Part shown: piece after piece, positions 43,604 to 51,363 of the stretch
Layout of the letters: each line of letters opens with the position of its first letter
Position numbering within the stretch: position 1 is the stretch's first letter
NCBI RefSeq assembly: GCF_021725675.1
Contig: NZ_JAKJPO010000001.1
Span: 930,001-994,000 of the forward strand
DNA length: 64,000 bases
Source: Marilutibacter chinensis
GTDB lineage: Bacteria; Pseudomonadota; Gammaproteobacteria; Xanthomonadales; Xanthomonadaceae
Direction: 5' to 3'
The notes under the pieces: generated by a model
Database searches by the model: none
What the model was told of the DNA's origin: nothing
The model's input: the letters and a program-made list of their open reading frames with translations, nothing else
Program-made: the position numbers and the translations under genes

Positions 43604-44299
43604 TCATACCTCCTCCAAAAGGGGAGCCCTCGGTAACTCGTGAGGTTGTGAGGGAATCGGTGGTTGGTCAAACGTCAAACGAAACTCTTCTCCCAACTCG
43701 TCTCGCTTTGGGAATGCGTATGCTGTCAGGGGAGAATTCGGTGATAACACTGTCTCAAGGCAACCGGCAAGAACACAGAAGAGATCAGCTCTTATAAGAC
43801 CAAGTATGACGTCATCCTTTACCCAGCCGGGACCAACCCGGCGATTGAGTTGGGGTGTTCCACCATGCGCATATTTGTGCAGCCACTTTGCGGCCCCACC
43901 CTTCTTGAATCCATCCACCATTGCCTGGATAGGCGGGAAGAACGGGACTAGAGCTTGCGCTATATCCCGCAACATCGGCACGTCGTCGACTGGATTGTCC
44001 TGACGATCTACAGCCAGACCTTGGATTGTTTTCAATGGCGCCACATAGACGAACCAGTAGCCGATTGCTGACGCTTCTAGAATGGGGCGTAGCAGCGCCG
44101 CCGCGGACCCGTATTCCTCGGCCTCAACGAGTCGAATGAAGGCGGAGTGGTGCTCCAAGGCCAGGTCGATAGCGCAACGTGCGAACTCCAATCGCAGGGC
44201 GGTTTCCCCTGTAGCTGGCAATAGGGTCCGAAGGCGATTGTTCTGTTCGCGCGACTTAACACATCGATAGAGAATGACACGCCGAGATTCTTCGTCCAT
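43604..44299 (-). CDS. helical protein, DUF6988/DUF5677-like
   Basis: This 231-aa protein is mainly helical, with ALRLEFARCAIDLALEHHSA, AAALLRPILEASAIGYWFVY and WLHKYAHGGTPQLNRR. The pattern of an early RP-x-x-E-A helix and a later H-x-x-x-H-G-G motif also occurs in the protein at 51364-52149, so the two may be distant relatives. Such families often sit in defence islands. No catalytic role is known. It stands alone between two units. Confidence 0.5.
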   Translation of the reverse strand: MDEESRRVILYRCVKSREQNNRLRTLLPATGETALRLEFARCAIDLALEHHSAFIRLVEAEEYGSAAALLRPILEASAIGYWFVYVAPLKTIQGLAVDRQDNPVDDVPMLRDIAQALVPFFPPIQAMVDGFKKGGAAKWLHKYAHGGTPQLNRRVGPGWVKDDVILGLIRADLFCVLAGCLETVLSPNSPLTAYAFPKRDELGEEFRLTFDQPPIPSQPHELPRAPLLEEV

Positions 44300-44400
44300 G
44301 GCGACTATCCATCATCAGTTACCCATAGTCTGCCACCACCCAGCTTGTCAGTTCTCGCTTTCAGTCACCCTCAAGGAAGCGGATAGCTAGCTCATGTCCT

Positions 44401-44886
44401 TTATACGTGGCCGCAAACCTCCTGCACCTTATCCATCCAGGCACTCTGCCCCGCGGAAGCCTGAGCCGTGAGCGGGCCCAGCCCGCGGATGAAGCGAAGA
44501 GACGCCAGCTGGGTGTCGTCCTGGGGCCAATACGGGCCGTCGGGGGAGAAGACGAAATGATCGCCCTGGAGCGCCCCGCAGGTGGTGCAGTGGTGGGCCA
44601 GGTAGACCTGCCCCGAGGAGCGGGTGGACGCGTAGCGAAGCCAGGGTGCGTGGCCAGTTACGAAAGCGGTGGCGCTCTCATCCAGTTGCTCGATGTAGCG
44701 CAGCAAGGCGCCCCCGCCCTGGTCAGTCACGCCTTCTTCGTCGCGCTCCTCGAAGGACGGCACCCACACCGCCGCCGTGGGCGTTTGGGCGTGGCAGAAA
44801 TGGCAGGAGGTCTGACCGAGCAGCAGACCGTAGGCCGGGGCGTGGAGGAAAACGTCGTCGTGGTCGGAGGCAGCGTCGATACTCAT
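44401..44886 (-). CDS. protein with two CxxC zinc-type motifs
   Basis: This 161-aa protein has SCHFCHAQTP near residue 27 and HHCTTCGALQGDHF near residue 98, a pair of CxxC knuckles likely to bind one zinc. The second is followed by acidic and aromatic text (FSPDGPYWPQDD). No family is recognised. It has no signal peptide or membrane helix. Confidence 0.6.
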   Translation of the reverse strand: MSIDAASDHDDVFLHAPAYGLLLGQTSCHFCHAQTPTAAVWVPSFEERDEEGVTDQGGGALLRYIEQLDESATAFVTGHAPWLRYASTRSSGQVYLAHHCTTCGALQGDHFVFSPDGPYWPQDDTQLASLRFIRGLGPLTAQASAGQSAWMDKVQEVCGHV

Positions 44887-44958
44887 ACATCCATTGTGCC
44901 CGCAGTCGCATCAGATGTTGAGGGGAGAAATCTCCCCTCTAGGCCATCTGGCACTGAG

Positions 44959-45696
44959 TCAATCGCTCTTGAACTTTGCTTCCATGAAAGCCATGGTTTC
45001 AACGACATCCTTCTCAGATACTGCTGTGAGGAGACGATCCTTGACAGCATCGCTTTCGCTTTCTGTCATCCCCAGCTCCGCGGCGTAAGAAACAATTGAC
45101 GAACTGATCTTGGAATTGTTCCCCTTGTTGTCTCCAACAATTCTTATCAACTTATCAAGCGCTGCCTTTGAATCTCCCTGCCCCCCTAACGCGAGGTAGA
45201 GCCCAGCCACATATTCCAGATACTTCTTGGGAAAGTTGCCGATCTTGTCTGGCTTATGACCGTGCCCTGCATGCCCATGTGGGGGACGGTAAGAGTGCTC
45301 TTTCCCCATCTTGATAAAGGTGTGGGCATAGGAATCACCATAGGCATGTATCATCAGCCCAACCCGCCAGTCCGGCTCACCTCGCTGGATTGCTTCGGCA
45401 ACAAGCTGCTTAAGGTCCCCACGCCTTCTCAGGACCTGCTCTTCCTTTCCACCATGAATGGAATGGAGGATTTTCATGATGTCAGCGGAATACTTTTCCC
45501 ATAGCGAGTTCCATGCGGCGCTTACAGCCGTGAACCTCCTATTGGCGTCGGGCACCTGACAACCCCATGCAAGCTCCAGCGCACGGGACACGGGCAGACC
45601 AGCCAGCCTTGCGACAACAAACGTTGTATACAAATGCCCGTCGATCTCGTAAAGCATGTGCGCAGCACCTGCTGGCGACAAGATATTCTTCTGCAT
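44959..45696 (-). CDS. histidine-rich helical protein, possible phospholipase C-like fold
   Basis: This 245-aa protein has a central segment WRVGLMIHAYGDSYAHTFIK and then HSYRPPHGHAGHGHKPDKIG. The H-x2-GD-x-YAH motif with many later histidines recalls the zinc-binding helices of phospholipase C/P1-nuclease-like folds and related DUFs. The N-terminus HMLYEIDGHLYTTFVVARLA fits the same pattern. The start MQKNILSP was chosen because GGGGAAAG precedes it. No signal peptide is present. Function uncertain. Confidence 0.55.
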   Translation of the reverse strand: MQKNILSPAGAAHMLYEIDGHLYTTFVVARLAGLPVSRALELAWGCQVPDANRRFTAVSAAWNSLWEKYSADIMKILHSIHGGKEEQVLRRRGDLKQLVAEAIQRGEPDWRVGLMIHAYGDSYAHTFIKMGKEHSYRPPHGHAGHGHKPDKIGNFPKKYLEYVAGLYLALGGQGDSKAALDKLIRIVGDNKGNNSKISSSIVSYAAELGMTESESDAVKDRLLTAVSEKDVVETMAFMEAKFKSD

Positions 45697-45712
45697 AGAC
45701 TTTCCCCGGTTG

Positions 45713-45970
45713 TCAGCTCGCCCCCATGGCAATGAGCCGATGCGCATTTATATCGGAAGTTCGCTCAACTTTCTCTGCCCCTCGCTTCATCCAGCCCACG
45801 GCCCTGTATTGCTCGGGCGTCAGTAGCTTCCTGACGCCCAGCCATTGGGTCAGGTGGTAATGGCCGATAGTGTGCGGGTATCTCTGGATGCCTTCGTGCA
45901 GAAGCTTTGGCAGGTAGCACACCTCGCCGTCGGTGCGCTCGTAAGCGAAATAGTAGTGCCGCGTTGCCAT
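45713..45970 (-). CDS. small protein, unknown
   Basis: This 85-aa protein begins MATRHYYFAYERTDGEVCYL and has no recognised domain. GAGG precedes its ATG, 7 bp after the stop of a 35-aa membrane protein, so it is the second gene of a small unit. It ends 17 bp before the start of the histidine-rich gene on the same strand. Confidence 0.6.
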   Translation of the reverse strand: MATRHYYFAYERTDGEVCYLPKLLHEGIQRYPHTIGHYHLTQWLGVRKLLTPEQYRAVGWMKRGAEKVERTSDINAHRLIAMGAS

Positions 45971-45977
45971 GGCGGCC

Positions 45978-46085
45978 TCAGGACGCCCAGGTGGCGTTTT
46001 CGATGGCGTCCGAAATGCGAGCACCGAGTAAAATGCCTAGGGGAAGCACGATGGGAGCAAGCATGGCGAGGATGGAAAGGCTCAT
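45978..46085 (-). CDS. 35-aa membrane peptide
   Basis: This short frame (MSLSILAMLAPIVLPLGILL then GARISDAIENATWAS) has one strongly hydrophobic helix and a polar tail. AGGACC precedes the ATG. It lies just upstream of, and in line with, the 85-aa gene. Its small size makes it easy to miss. Function unknown. Confidence 0.5.
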   Translation of the reverse strand: MSLSILAMLAPIVLPLGILLGARISDAIENATWAS

Positions 46086-46130
46086 GACTGTCGGTCCTGG
46101 TGGTGGTGGCATTGTCGTGAGAGTTCCAGA

Positions 46131-46727
46131 CTAGGCTGCGAAGAGCTCGCCTTGGGTGGCCGGCATCAGCTTTTCGATCTCAGCCAGGCGAGTCAGCAGG
46201 CGATCGCGTTCGGCTTCGAGTGCAGCGCGGTCAATACTTACAGCCTCCTTCTCGATGCTGATCCAGTCCTTGCCTTCGCCCACCAGGCGGCGTGCGGTGA
46301 CGCCCGGGAAGTCGCGAATGAGGACCACCGCGTGGCCGTCCTTCACCTTAGTCGTCCAGTTCTTCATTGAACCGCCCGAAGTGAATCCACCTTCTACGAT
46401 GACGATGCCGGGGGAAAGGGTGGCGCCGCTGTCGCGACCGGTGGCCCGGGCAATTGGGCGGCCCCAGATGGTGATCGGTCCTTGCCCGGCATCGTCGTCC
46501 CCGTCCAGAGTTACGCGAACGGTGCAGGTGTCGGTCGTGATGCCGTCGCAGCCGTAGATCGCCATTAACGTCTTACGAACCCGCTGCTCATTGAATACGT
46601 CGAACACCCACTCTCCACCAGTATATTTTCCGCTCAGTTTCTCGCGAGCATCTTTCACAAAGGCCTCGTTCCAGGGGGAGCGCACGTAGACACTGCCATT
46701 TTCGACGCGGACGGTAACGTTACTCAT
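46131..46727 (-). CDS. unknown protein under the 103-bp upstream module
   Basis: This 198-aa protein has an N-terminal VRSPWNEAFVKDAREKLSGK, then YTGGEWVFDVFNEQRV, resembling the small DUF5710-like or HARP-like fold of plasmid proteins that aligns to VxxPyxxrxxaKxlGaxWdxxxkxW. The middle is beta-rich and the end is a helix EAERDRLLTRLAEIEKLM. It may bind nucleic acid. Its upstream region shares a 103-bp, 91% identical module with the gene at 48469. Confidence 0.6.
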   Translation of the reverse strand: MSNVTVRVENGSVYVRSPWNEAFVKDAREKLSGKYTGGEWVFDVFNEQRVRKTLMAIYGCDGITTDTCTVRVTLDGDDDAGQGPITIWGRPIARATGRDSGATLSPGIVIVEGGFTSGGSMKNWTTKVKDGHAVVLIRDFPGVTARRLVGEGKDWISIEKEAVSIDRAALEAERDRLLTRLAEIEKLMPATQGELFAA

Positions 46728-46775
46728 AGTATTTCCCTTGTTTTATTGATCGGCGTTATTGCCTTCCTACAACTC

Positions 46776-46878
46776 CAAGGTAGATCGCCATGCAATTTTG
46801 TCCAGATCGTTTATGGATCTTTTTTTGACTAAACTGAAAAACTGCGGCCTAACGAAGCAAATATTCCTAACAACAATG
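46776..46878 (-). promoter_or_regulatory. upstream module R1 (copy at 48518)
   Basis: This 103-bp segment matches 48518-48620 at 94 of 103 positions. It ends 49 bp before the ATG of the gene at 46727. On the minus strand it holds TGGACA (46804-46799), 16 bp, TACCTT (46782-46777), an AT-rich block with TTTAGTCAAAAAAA, and AGATC/GATCT arms. It looks like a conserved promoter plus operator. Confidence 0.75.
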
Positions 46879-46984
46879 TCGCGCCGATGACGTTGCTTCT
46901 CCCCGGCTCTTTTCCCCATCGATGCTTTATCAGATCACCGGCTGCGAAGCAGTCGGTGTCGGCGCTGCGCTGTTGCTTCTGTTT

Positions 46985-47482
46985 TTACAGACGCGGCCGT
47001 GTTACCGACGGCGTTTCGTCCGCCTCCACCAGTGCGTGGTGCAGCATGTTTGCTCGCTTTTCTGCTTCGATTTCTGCAACTACGTCTGGCATTGCTTCAC
47101 GAAGCGTGCCCGTGGCCCAAAACGGACTGCCACGATGCGGGTTTCCACCGAGCCGCAGCAGGATCCGAGCGGTCTGCTCCATCCGTTGGCGTTCCGCTTG
47201 GTCTTCGCTGGCCTGGTAGTCAGCAGCCAATTTCTCCAAGGGCCGTTCGCTCCAGTAGTTCCGCGCGTGCGGTTCCGCGCCTGCCTCAATCAGGGCTTCG
47301 ACGATGCGCGGCCAGGTCAATGCCGAGTGGATGGCCGCGCCTTCGTTCTCGCGCCACGCGTTGGGATTCGCCCCCTCCCGGAGGGCCTGCAGCACGACAA
47401 CCAGGTTTCCATCGACGCAGGCGTGGATGAGCTCAGCGCTGGGACTGCCGGGTGGCGGTGGTGTGCGATCAATGGAGGGCAT
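46985..47482 (-). CDS. ankyrin repeat protein
   Basis: This 165-aa protein has repeats such as ELIHACVDGNLVVVLQALRE, GAAIHSALTWPRIVEALIEA and ERPLEKLAADYQ. It overlaps the end of the ribbon-helix-helix gene upstream by 14 bp, so both are in one unit. Partner unknown. Confidence 0.75.
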   Translation of the reverse strand: MPSIDRTPPPPGSPSAELIHACVDGNLVVVLQALREGANPNAWRENEGAAIHSALTWPRIVEALIEAGAEPHARNYWSERPLEKLAADYQASEDQAERQRMEQTARILLRLGGNPHRGSPFWATGTLREAMPDVVAEIEAEKRANMLHHALVEADETPSVTRPRL

Positions 47483-47813
47483 GGTGCTTTTTCAGAGTTC
47501 CCCTGACGATCTGGCGCATGACTTCGCCCCGGGTTAGGCCTAAGGCCTTAGCTAGCGTGTCGATTCCCTCAACGATGTGCTGGGGTGCCTTTGTCTGGGG
47601 CAACCGATCGCCGCCCGCGTGAGCCATTCGCTTTGGTGACAACAGGAAAGGTTGGCGAAAGTAGAGCGCCAGGATTTGTCGGAGGGCCTCAGGCATGGAA
47701 ATTCCCGCCTGGTCGGCGAGTTGCCGGAGCTGTTCGGCATCGCGCGCGTCCACGTGGGCCGTCGGGAGGCGGCCCGTGGGTTGGTCCAGGCGGGGGTTGC
47801 GCAAGGGCAGCAT
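47469..47813 (-). CDS. ribbon-helix-helix-type protein
   Basis: This 114-aa protein has two similar helical segments, DARDAEQLRQLADQAGISMP and VEGIDTLAKALGLTRGEVMR, each like the helix-turn-helix part of an Arc/CopG fold. It may be a tandem ribbon-helix-helix DNA-binding protein. The start MLPLRNPRL was chosen since the longer frame lies antisense to nothing conserved and lacks a good site. It is between a 67-aa gene and an ankyrin gene on the same strand. Confidence 0.6.
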   Translation of the reverse strand: MLPLRNPRLDQPTGRLPTAHVDARDAEQLRQLADQAGISMPEALRQILALYFRQPFLLSPKRMAHAGGDRLPQTKAPQHIVEGIDTLAKALGLTRGEVMRQIVRGTLKKHHALH

Positions 47814-47823
47814 TGACAGCCCC

Positions 47824-48027
47824 TTAGACCGCCGCGGCTTCGCGAACGGTGGCGATGGCTTTCCACCGGTTGAAGGCGGCGCCCGCGAAATAGAGCGCGT
47901 CCACCAGTTCTTCCGCGGCACCCCTTGCGCGCAGTTCGGCGTTGCCGCGGGCAAAGCCGGCCAGGATGGCGTAGCGCTCCTGATCATTCGTGGCGTTGTT
48001 CATAGATTGGGCGATCTGGACGTTCAT
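47824..48027 (-). CDS. small helical protein, unknown
   Basis: This 67-aa protein (MNVQIAQSMNNATNDQERYA and then a helix ending RWKAIATVREAAAV) has no recognised domain. GGAGAACC precedes the ATG. It lies 28 bp after the 137-aa gene and is followed by the ribbon-helix-helix gene, forming a four-gene run. Confidence 0.6.
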   Translation of the reverse strand: MNVQIAQSMNNATNDQERYAILAGFARGNAELRARGAAEELVDALYFAGAAFNRWKAIATVREAAAV

Positions 48028-48055
48028 GAGTTGGTTCTCCGTTGTGGGTGGTGAG

Positions 48056-48469
48056 TTAGAGGCGCGAAGGTTGGTGATTGAAGGTGGCAACAGGCAGCTT
48101 TTCGTCGAGCACGGCATCCAAGCCCAGTCCGTGGATCAGTGCTTCAGCTTCCTCACTGTCGAAGTCCTCAATTCCGGCCTTCTTGAGCTCACGCTTGATG
48201 AGCAAGACCACCTGATGATCCGCATCCTCGAGACGCTCGCAATGGGCCAAGGAACGGCAAGCGAGGTTGTAAGAATTAGGGAACGAACGGGATGGCGAGC
48301 GGACGGCGCCCATCACCTCCTCGTCCTTTCCCTCGGGATACCAACGTCCGCCCTTGTCGAACTTACCTTCGGGGTGCTCCAGACGAGCCTGGCGACGCTG
48401 GTAACGCCGCAGAGCAGAGGTTGCCTTCAACAACTCGTGGGGTTTGATGGCGATGATCTTCTTTTTCAT
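48056..48469 (-). CDS. basic protein under the second upstream module
   Basis: This 137-aa protein begins MKKKIIAIKPHELLKATSAL and is rich in Arg and Lys in its first half, with helices in the second half. No known family. The start was fixed by its 49-bp distance to the R2 module, the same as at 46727. It heads a run of four genes to 46985. Confidence 0.65.
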   Translation of the reverse strand: MKKKIIAIKPHELLKATSALRRYQRRQARLEHPEGKFDKGGRWYPEGKDEEVMGAVRSPSRSFPNSYNLACRSLAHCERLEDADHQVVLLIKRELKKAGIEDFDSEEAEALIHGLGLDAVLDEKLPVATFNHQPSRL

Positions 48470-48517
48470 GACGATTACCTGGATAGTTCGGAGGGCGTGA
48501 TTTCCTCTCCACAATTT

Positions 48518-48620
48518 CAAGGTAGATCGCCATGCACGTTTGTCCAGATCTTCTATGGATATTTTTTTGACTAAAGTGCAAAACTGCGGCCTGGCGAAGC
48601 AAATATTCCTAACAACAATG
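48518..48620 (-). promoter_or_regulatory. upstream module R2 (copy of 46776)
   Basis: This is the second copy of the 103-bp module, 9 substitutions and no gaps relative to R1. On the minus strand TGGACA (48546-48541), 16 bp, TACCTT (48524-48519). It keeps TTTAGTCAAAAAAA and the same distance to the start codon. The flanking genes are unrelated, so only the control region is duplicated. Confidence 0.75.
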
Positions 48621-48689
48621 CGGCGCCGAAGGCGAAGTGCCTTCCACCGCCAGGTGGTGCTTTTCAGATGCTTTTCGCTGGGCACAAAA

Positions 48690-48709
48690 AAGCCCCCTTT
48701 CGGGGGCTT
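48690..48709 (-). terminator. terminator of the four-helix membrane protein gene
   Basis: AAGCCCCC and GGGGGCTT form an 8-bp stem around TTTC. On the minus strand a run of Ts follows. It lies 26 bp after the stop of the gene at 48736. Confidence 0.9.
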
Positions 48710-48735
48710 GAAGTAGCTCACTTGCTCTTATGCAC

Positions 48736-49203
48736 TCAGATGCGCGTGGCCCGCACGAAGCGCGTCAGGTAGCCGGTCACGAGTGGCACGACGGTGTAAA
48801 GGACCGCAAACGGTAGCAGGGCGATGGACGCAATGGCCTTCACCGCTTCTGGTGCTGCAGGCGTGAACGCTGCGAAGAACAACACCACATGGACCACGAA
48901 GACACCCAGCAGCCCCAACAGGAGGCCCTTGAGAAAGCCCCCCTTCTGCCCGGTCTGGTCATACAGTCCCCAGCGCGAGGCGCGGAAGCGCGCCGCCCGC
49001 CAGTTCATCCAGGTCAGAACGGCCAGCACACCGAAAAGGGCAGCGCTCGCGAGCAGCGCAAGAGCCACGCCGAAGGGGTGCCCATTGTTTTGGCTGATCT
49101 CCTGCGCCCCGCCCAAAGCCAGCAGGGCAGCACCGCCCAGGATGACGTAGGCGGGCAGCAAAGCGCCCCAGTTCATGTGCTGCGACGTCGATTTCATGTT
49201 CAT
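48736..49203 (-). CDS. four-helix membrane protein, unknown
   Basis: This 155-aa protein has four predicted membrane helices (LLPAYVILGGAALLALGG, GVALALLASAALFGVLAVLT, LLLGLLGVFVVHVVLFFAAF and IALLPFAVLYTVVPLVTGYL) with a basic loop RAARFRASRWGLY in the middle. GGAGGTCC precedes the ATG. It has an element-type promoter and a strong terminator, so it is transcribed alone. No family recognised. Confidence 0.75.
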   Translation of the reverse strand: MNMKSTSQHMNWGALLPAYVILGGAALLALGGAQEISQNNGHPFGVALALLASAALFGVLAVLTWMNWRAARFRASRWGLYDQTGQKGGFLKGLLLGLLGVFVVHVVLFFAAFTPAAPEAVKAIASIALLPFAVLYTVVPLVTGYLTRFVRATRI

Positions 49204-49233
49204 GTGGACCTCCGTAATGGGTTGCTTCCCCTA

Positions 49234-49261
49234 CTCATACCGCGTTCTGGCGAACTGGCAA
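49234..49261 (-). promoter_or_regulatory. element-type promoter
   Basis: Minus strand TTGCCA (49261-49256), 16 bp, TATGAG (49239-49234) within TATGAGTAGGGG. It lies right at the 3' end of the lipoprotein gene. Confidence 0.6.
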
Positions 49262-49263
49262 GG

Positions 49264-49626
49264 TCAGCTCTTCTTCTGCGCGCTGATCGGCACCCACGTG
49301 TTGTTCTGCTTGGCGAACGTGATGTCGAACTCCGCCGGCACCGGAACCGGCTCGGGCTTCATCTGCACGCCGCCGTGGAACCCCACCAGGTCCAGCGTGC
49401 CACCGGTCACGCAGGTGACCCGTTCGGGGCCAATGGACGTGCAATCCACCTTCAGGTCGTCCCAGCCACGGACCTCCATCCGCTGCCCCAGCTGGGCGAC
49501 CAGATTCGCATTCAGGTGGGTTTCGTAGGCCTTGGCTACCTGCTCTGCCGAGGGCATGTCTGCCTTGCTCCCGCACGCTGCCAGCGACAACGTCAGTAGT
49601 GCCACTGCGATTGCTGCGTTCTTCAT
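49264..49626 (-). CDS. lipoprotein, unknown
   Basis: This 120-aa protein has a signal peptide with the lipobox LSLAAC, so it should be lipid-anchored in the periplasm. The body has two cysteines (KVDCTSIG and VTCVTGG) that probably form a disulfide. Its ATG overlaps the stop of the upstream exported protein gene (ATGA). The two probably act together in the envelope. Confidence 0.78.
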   Translation of the reverse strand: MKNAAIAVALLTLSLAACGSKADMPSAEQVAKAYETHLNANLVAQLGQRMEVRGWDDLKVDCTSIGPERVTCVTGGTLDLVGFHGGVQMKPEPVPVPAEFDITFAKQNNTWVPISAQKKS

Positions 49627-50483
49627 GCGCCTGCTCCCTGCTTCTTGGTGAGATCCACTTCGATCGTTTCGTTGCGGTAACCGACGCGCACCCGCTCCAC
49701 GGTCACGTCCATCTTCGGCACGGTGTTCTCGACCCACACGCGGTTGACGGAGAAGACCACCAGGTCATCGCGGGCGTCGCGGCCTTGCCGAGCGAGGTTG
49801 GCCGCCTCGGTTGCGTCCATGCGGATCAGCAGCTCGTAACGCCCGGCGTGGGGTGGACTGGAGACACCCGTGTGGGTGACCCGATGCCAGGGCACGAAGC
49901 CTTTGCCCGTCACCGACAACCCCGAGGCGGAGATCTGCGGCATGGGGACGTAGACCTCCATGACACCTCGGTCAGCGTTGTATTCGATGCCTCCCAGCGA
50001 CACGAACTGCGGGCGCACGGCGAACCGGCGCGTGGTCTTGAACTTTTCCAGTCGCGCGTCGAACGCTGGCCCATAGCGGCGTTCGATGGCGTCCGCTTGC
50101 GTCTTCTCAATCCCGTTGGGGCCGTTGATCTTCGTGTCGGCCACCCACCACTGGTAGAGGCACCACTGGCGACGCTTGGCGTCCTGGCGGTAGTCCGAGT
50201 GCGCCATCGCGAGCAGGTCCGTGTCGCACATGTCCGAACCCGCCCCACCGGTTGCTGTCTGGCCCACCCGGAGGTGCTGCGCCCCCTCCAGCGTCTCTTG
50301 GTCCAGATCCCAATACGTTCCTGCTGGATCCAGGTAGGGACTGCGAGCCTTCTCTGCAGCCACCCGGGGTGTGTTGCCCAGGGCTCGCCCTATCGTGTCT
50401 AACAAGCCTTTTCCGTCACCGGCCTGCGCATGGCATGCAAAGGCCAGCGCTGCTGCGCCAGCCACGAACGTCCACTTCTTCAC
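49623..50483 (-). CDS. exported protein, unknown
   Basis: This 286-aa protein starts at a GTG with a signal peptide KKWTFVAGAAALAFACHAQA. The mature part has YLDPAGTYWDLDQETLEGAQ and CLYQWWVADTKINGPNG near residue 110, then a beta-rich half with VYVPMPQISASG. No known family. The GTG start was chosen because it places the signal peptide at the N-terminus. The gene is divergent from a repressor-like gene with a palindrome between them and is coupled to the lipoprotein gene. Confidence 0.7.
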   Translation of the reverse strand: MKKWTFVAGAAALAFACHAQAGDGKGLLDTIGRALGNTPRVAAEKARSPYLDPAGTYWDLDQETLEGAQHLRVGQTATGGAGSDMCDTDLLAMAHSDYRQDAKRRQWCLYQWWVADTKINGPNGIEKTQADAIERRYGPAFDARLEKFKTTRRFAVRPQFVSLGGIEYNADRGVMEVYVPMPQISASGLSVTGKGFVPWHRVTHTGVSSPPHAGRYELLIRMDATEAANLARQGRDARDDLVVFSVNRVWVENTVPKMDVTVERVRVGYRNETIEVDLTKKQGAGA

Positions 50484-50520
50484 TGGAACCCCCTGTCGGT
50501 CCAATTGGCCTTGTTGGCCT

Positions 50521-50539
50521 ATTTGCCATATTGGCAAAT
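50521..50539. promoter_or_regulatory. operator palindrome between divergent genes
   Basis: ATTTGCCA-TAT-TGGCAAAT is a perfect inverted repeat of 8-bp arms. A second repeat GGCC-TTGTT-GGCC adjoins it. They lie between the exported protein gene and the helix-turn-helix regulator gene and are likely its binding sites. Confidence 0.65.
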
Positions 50540-50599
50540 GCGATGCACACTTGGAAAGGTCAAACTGGCGGGCCGAGTCAGCCACCGTTCTGCCAGCCT

Positions 50600-50941
50600 A
50601 TGCCCGCCCCTTTGCCTGCCGCAACAACCCTGGGCCGCCGCCTTCGACAGGCGCGCTTGGCCAGAGGCTGGACCCAGGCGGAGCTCGGCGAGCGGCTTGG
50701 GCTGGAAGACGGCAACTCGGGCGCGCCGCGGGTTTCGCGATACGAGCGCGGAGAAAGGATGCCAGACGAACAGACGATGGAAGCCCTGGCGCAGGCCTTG
50801 GACCTGCCGGTGGCGTATTTCCATGCGGCGTCTGACCCTCTGGCGGAAGCCATCTTGCTCATGTCCAAGCTCCCGCTGGAGAAGCAGGAAGAACTGCTGG
50901 TCCGGATTCGCGCGTTCACTGCGAAGCTATCGGTGAAGTAG
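50600..50941 (+). CDS. Cro/CI-type transcriptional regulator
   Basis: This 113-aa protein has a helix-turn-helix of the HTH_3 type at residues 10-75: GRRLRQARLARGWTQAELGE and then RVSRYERGERMPDEQTMEAL. The C-terminal helix EKQEELLVRIRAFTAKL may dimerise. It probably binds the palindrome at 50521 and controls the divergent exported protein and lipoprotein genes and itself. The start MPAPLPAAT was chosen from domain position. Confidence 0.82.
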   Translation: MPAPLPAATTLGRRLRQARLARGWTQAELGERLGLEDGNSGAPRVSRYERGERMPDEQTMEALAQALDLPVAYFHAASDPLAEAILLMSKLPLEKQEELLVRIRAFTAKLSVK

Positions 50942-50967
50942 CCCCTCCCACGGAAAGGATTCCGACG

Positions 50968-51342
50968 ATGTGGAAATGGATTTCCCGCCTGCTCTCTCCC
51001 AAGAACCCACCCGCCGCCCACCCACTGCCTCCGGCCGAACTGGCCGCGCTGGTGGACTTGAACATGCTCGACCTCAACCTCGCAGAGGCCCGGGCCTTGC
51101 TGCAGCAAGATGATCCACTGCCTGCGGCGATCAGGCAGCGCCTCGAAACCTTCTCGCTTGCCGCCAACGCCTTGGCCTCCCAGGTGCCATCGCCCGGAAG
51201 AAGGTCTTCCCACTGGTGCACCCTCCGCCGCTCGGCCCGCCAACTCAACGCCGAGTTCGAGTGCTTGAGGGCCGATCTTCATCGCGAGCTCAGGCGTTCT
51301 ACAACTACCGCCGAAGAAGGAATGAAGACCACACCGGGTTAG
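50968..51342 (+). CDS. small helical protein downstream of the regulator
   Basis: This 124-aa protein is helical and charged (LAALVDLNMLDLNLAEARAL, then RRSARQLNAEFECLRADLHR). GGAAAGG stands before the ATG, 26 bp after the regulator stop, so it is co-transcribed. No family recognised. Confidence 0.6.
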   Translation: MWKWISRLLSPKNPPAAHPLPPAELAALVDLNMLDLNLAEARALLQQDDPLPAAIRQRLETFSLAANALASQVPSPGRRSSHWCTLRRSARQLNAEFECLRADLHRELRRSTTTAEEGMKTTPG

Positions 51343-51363
51343 CGACCCCGTGCTCGCGCGCAG

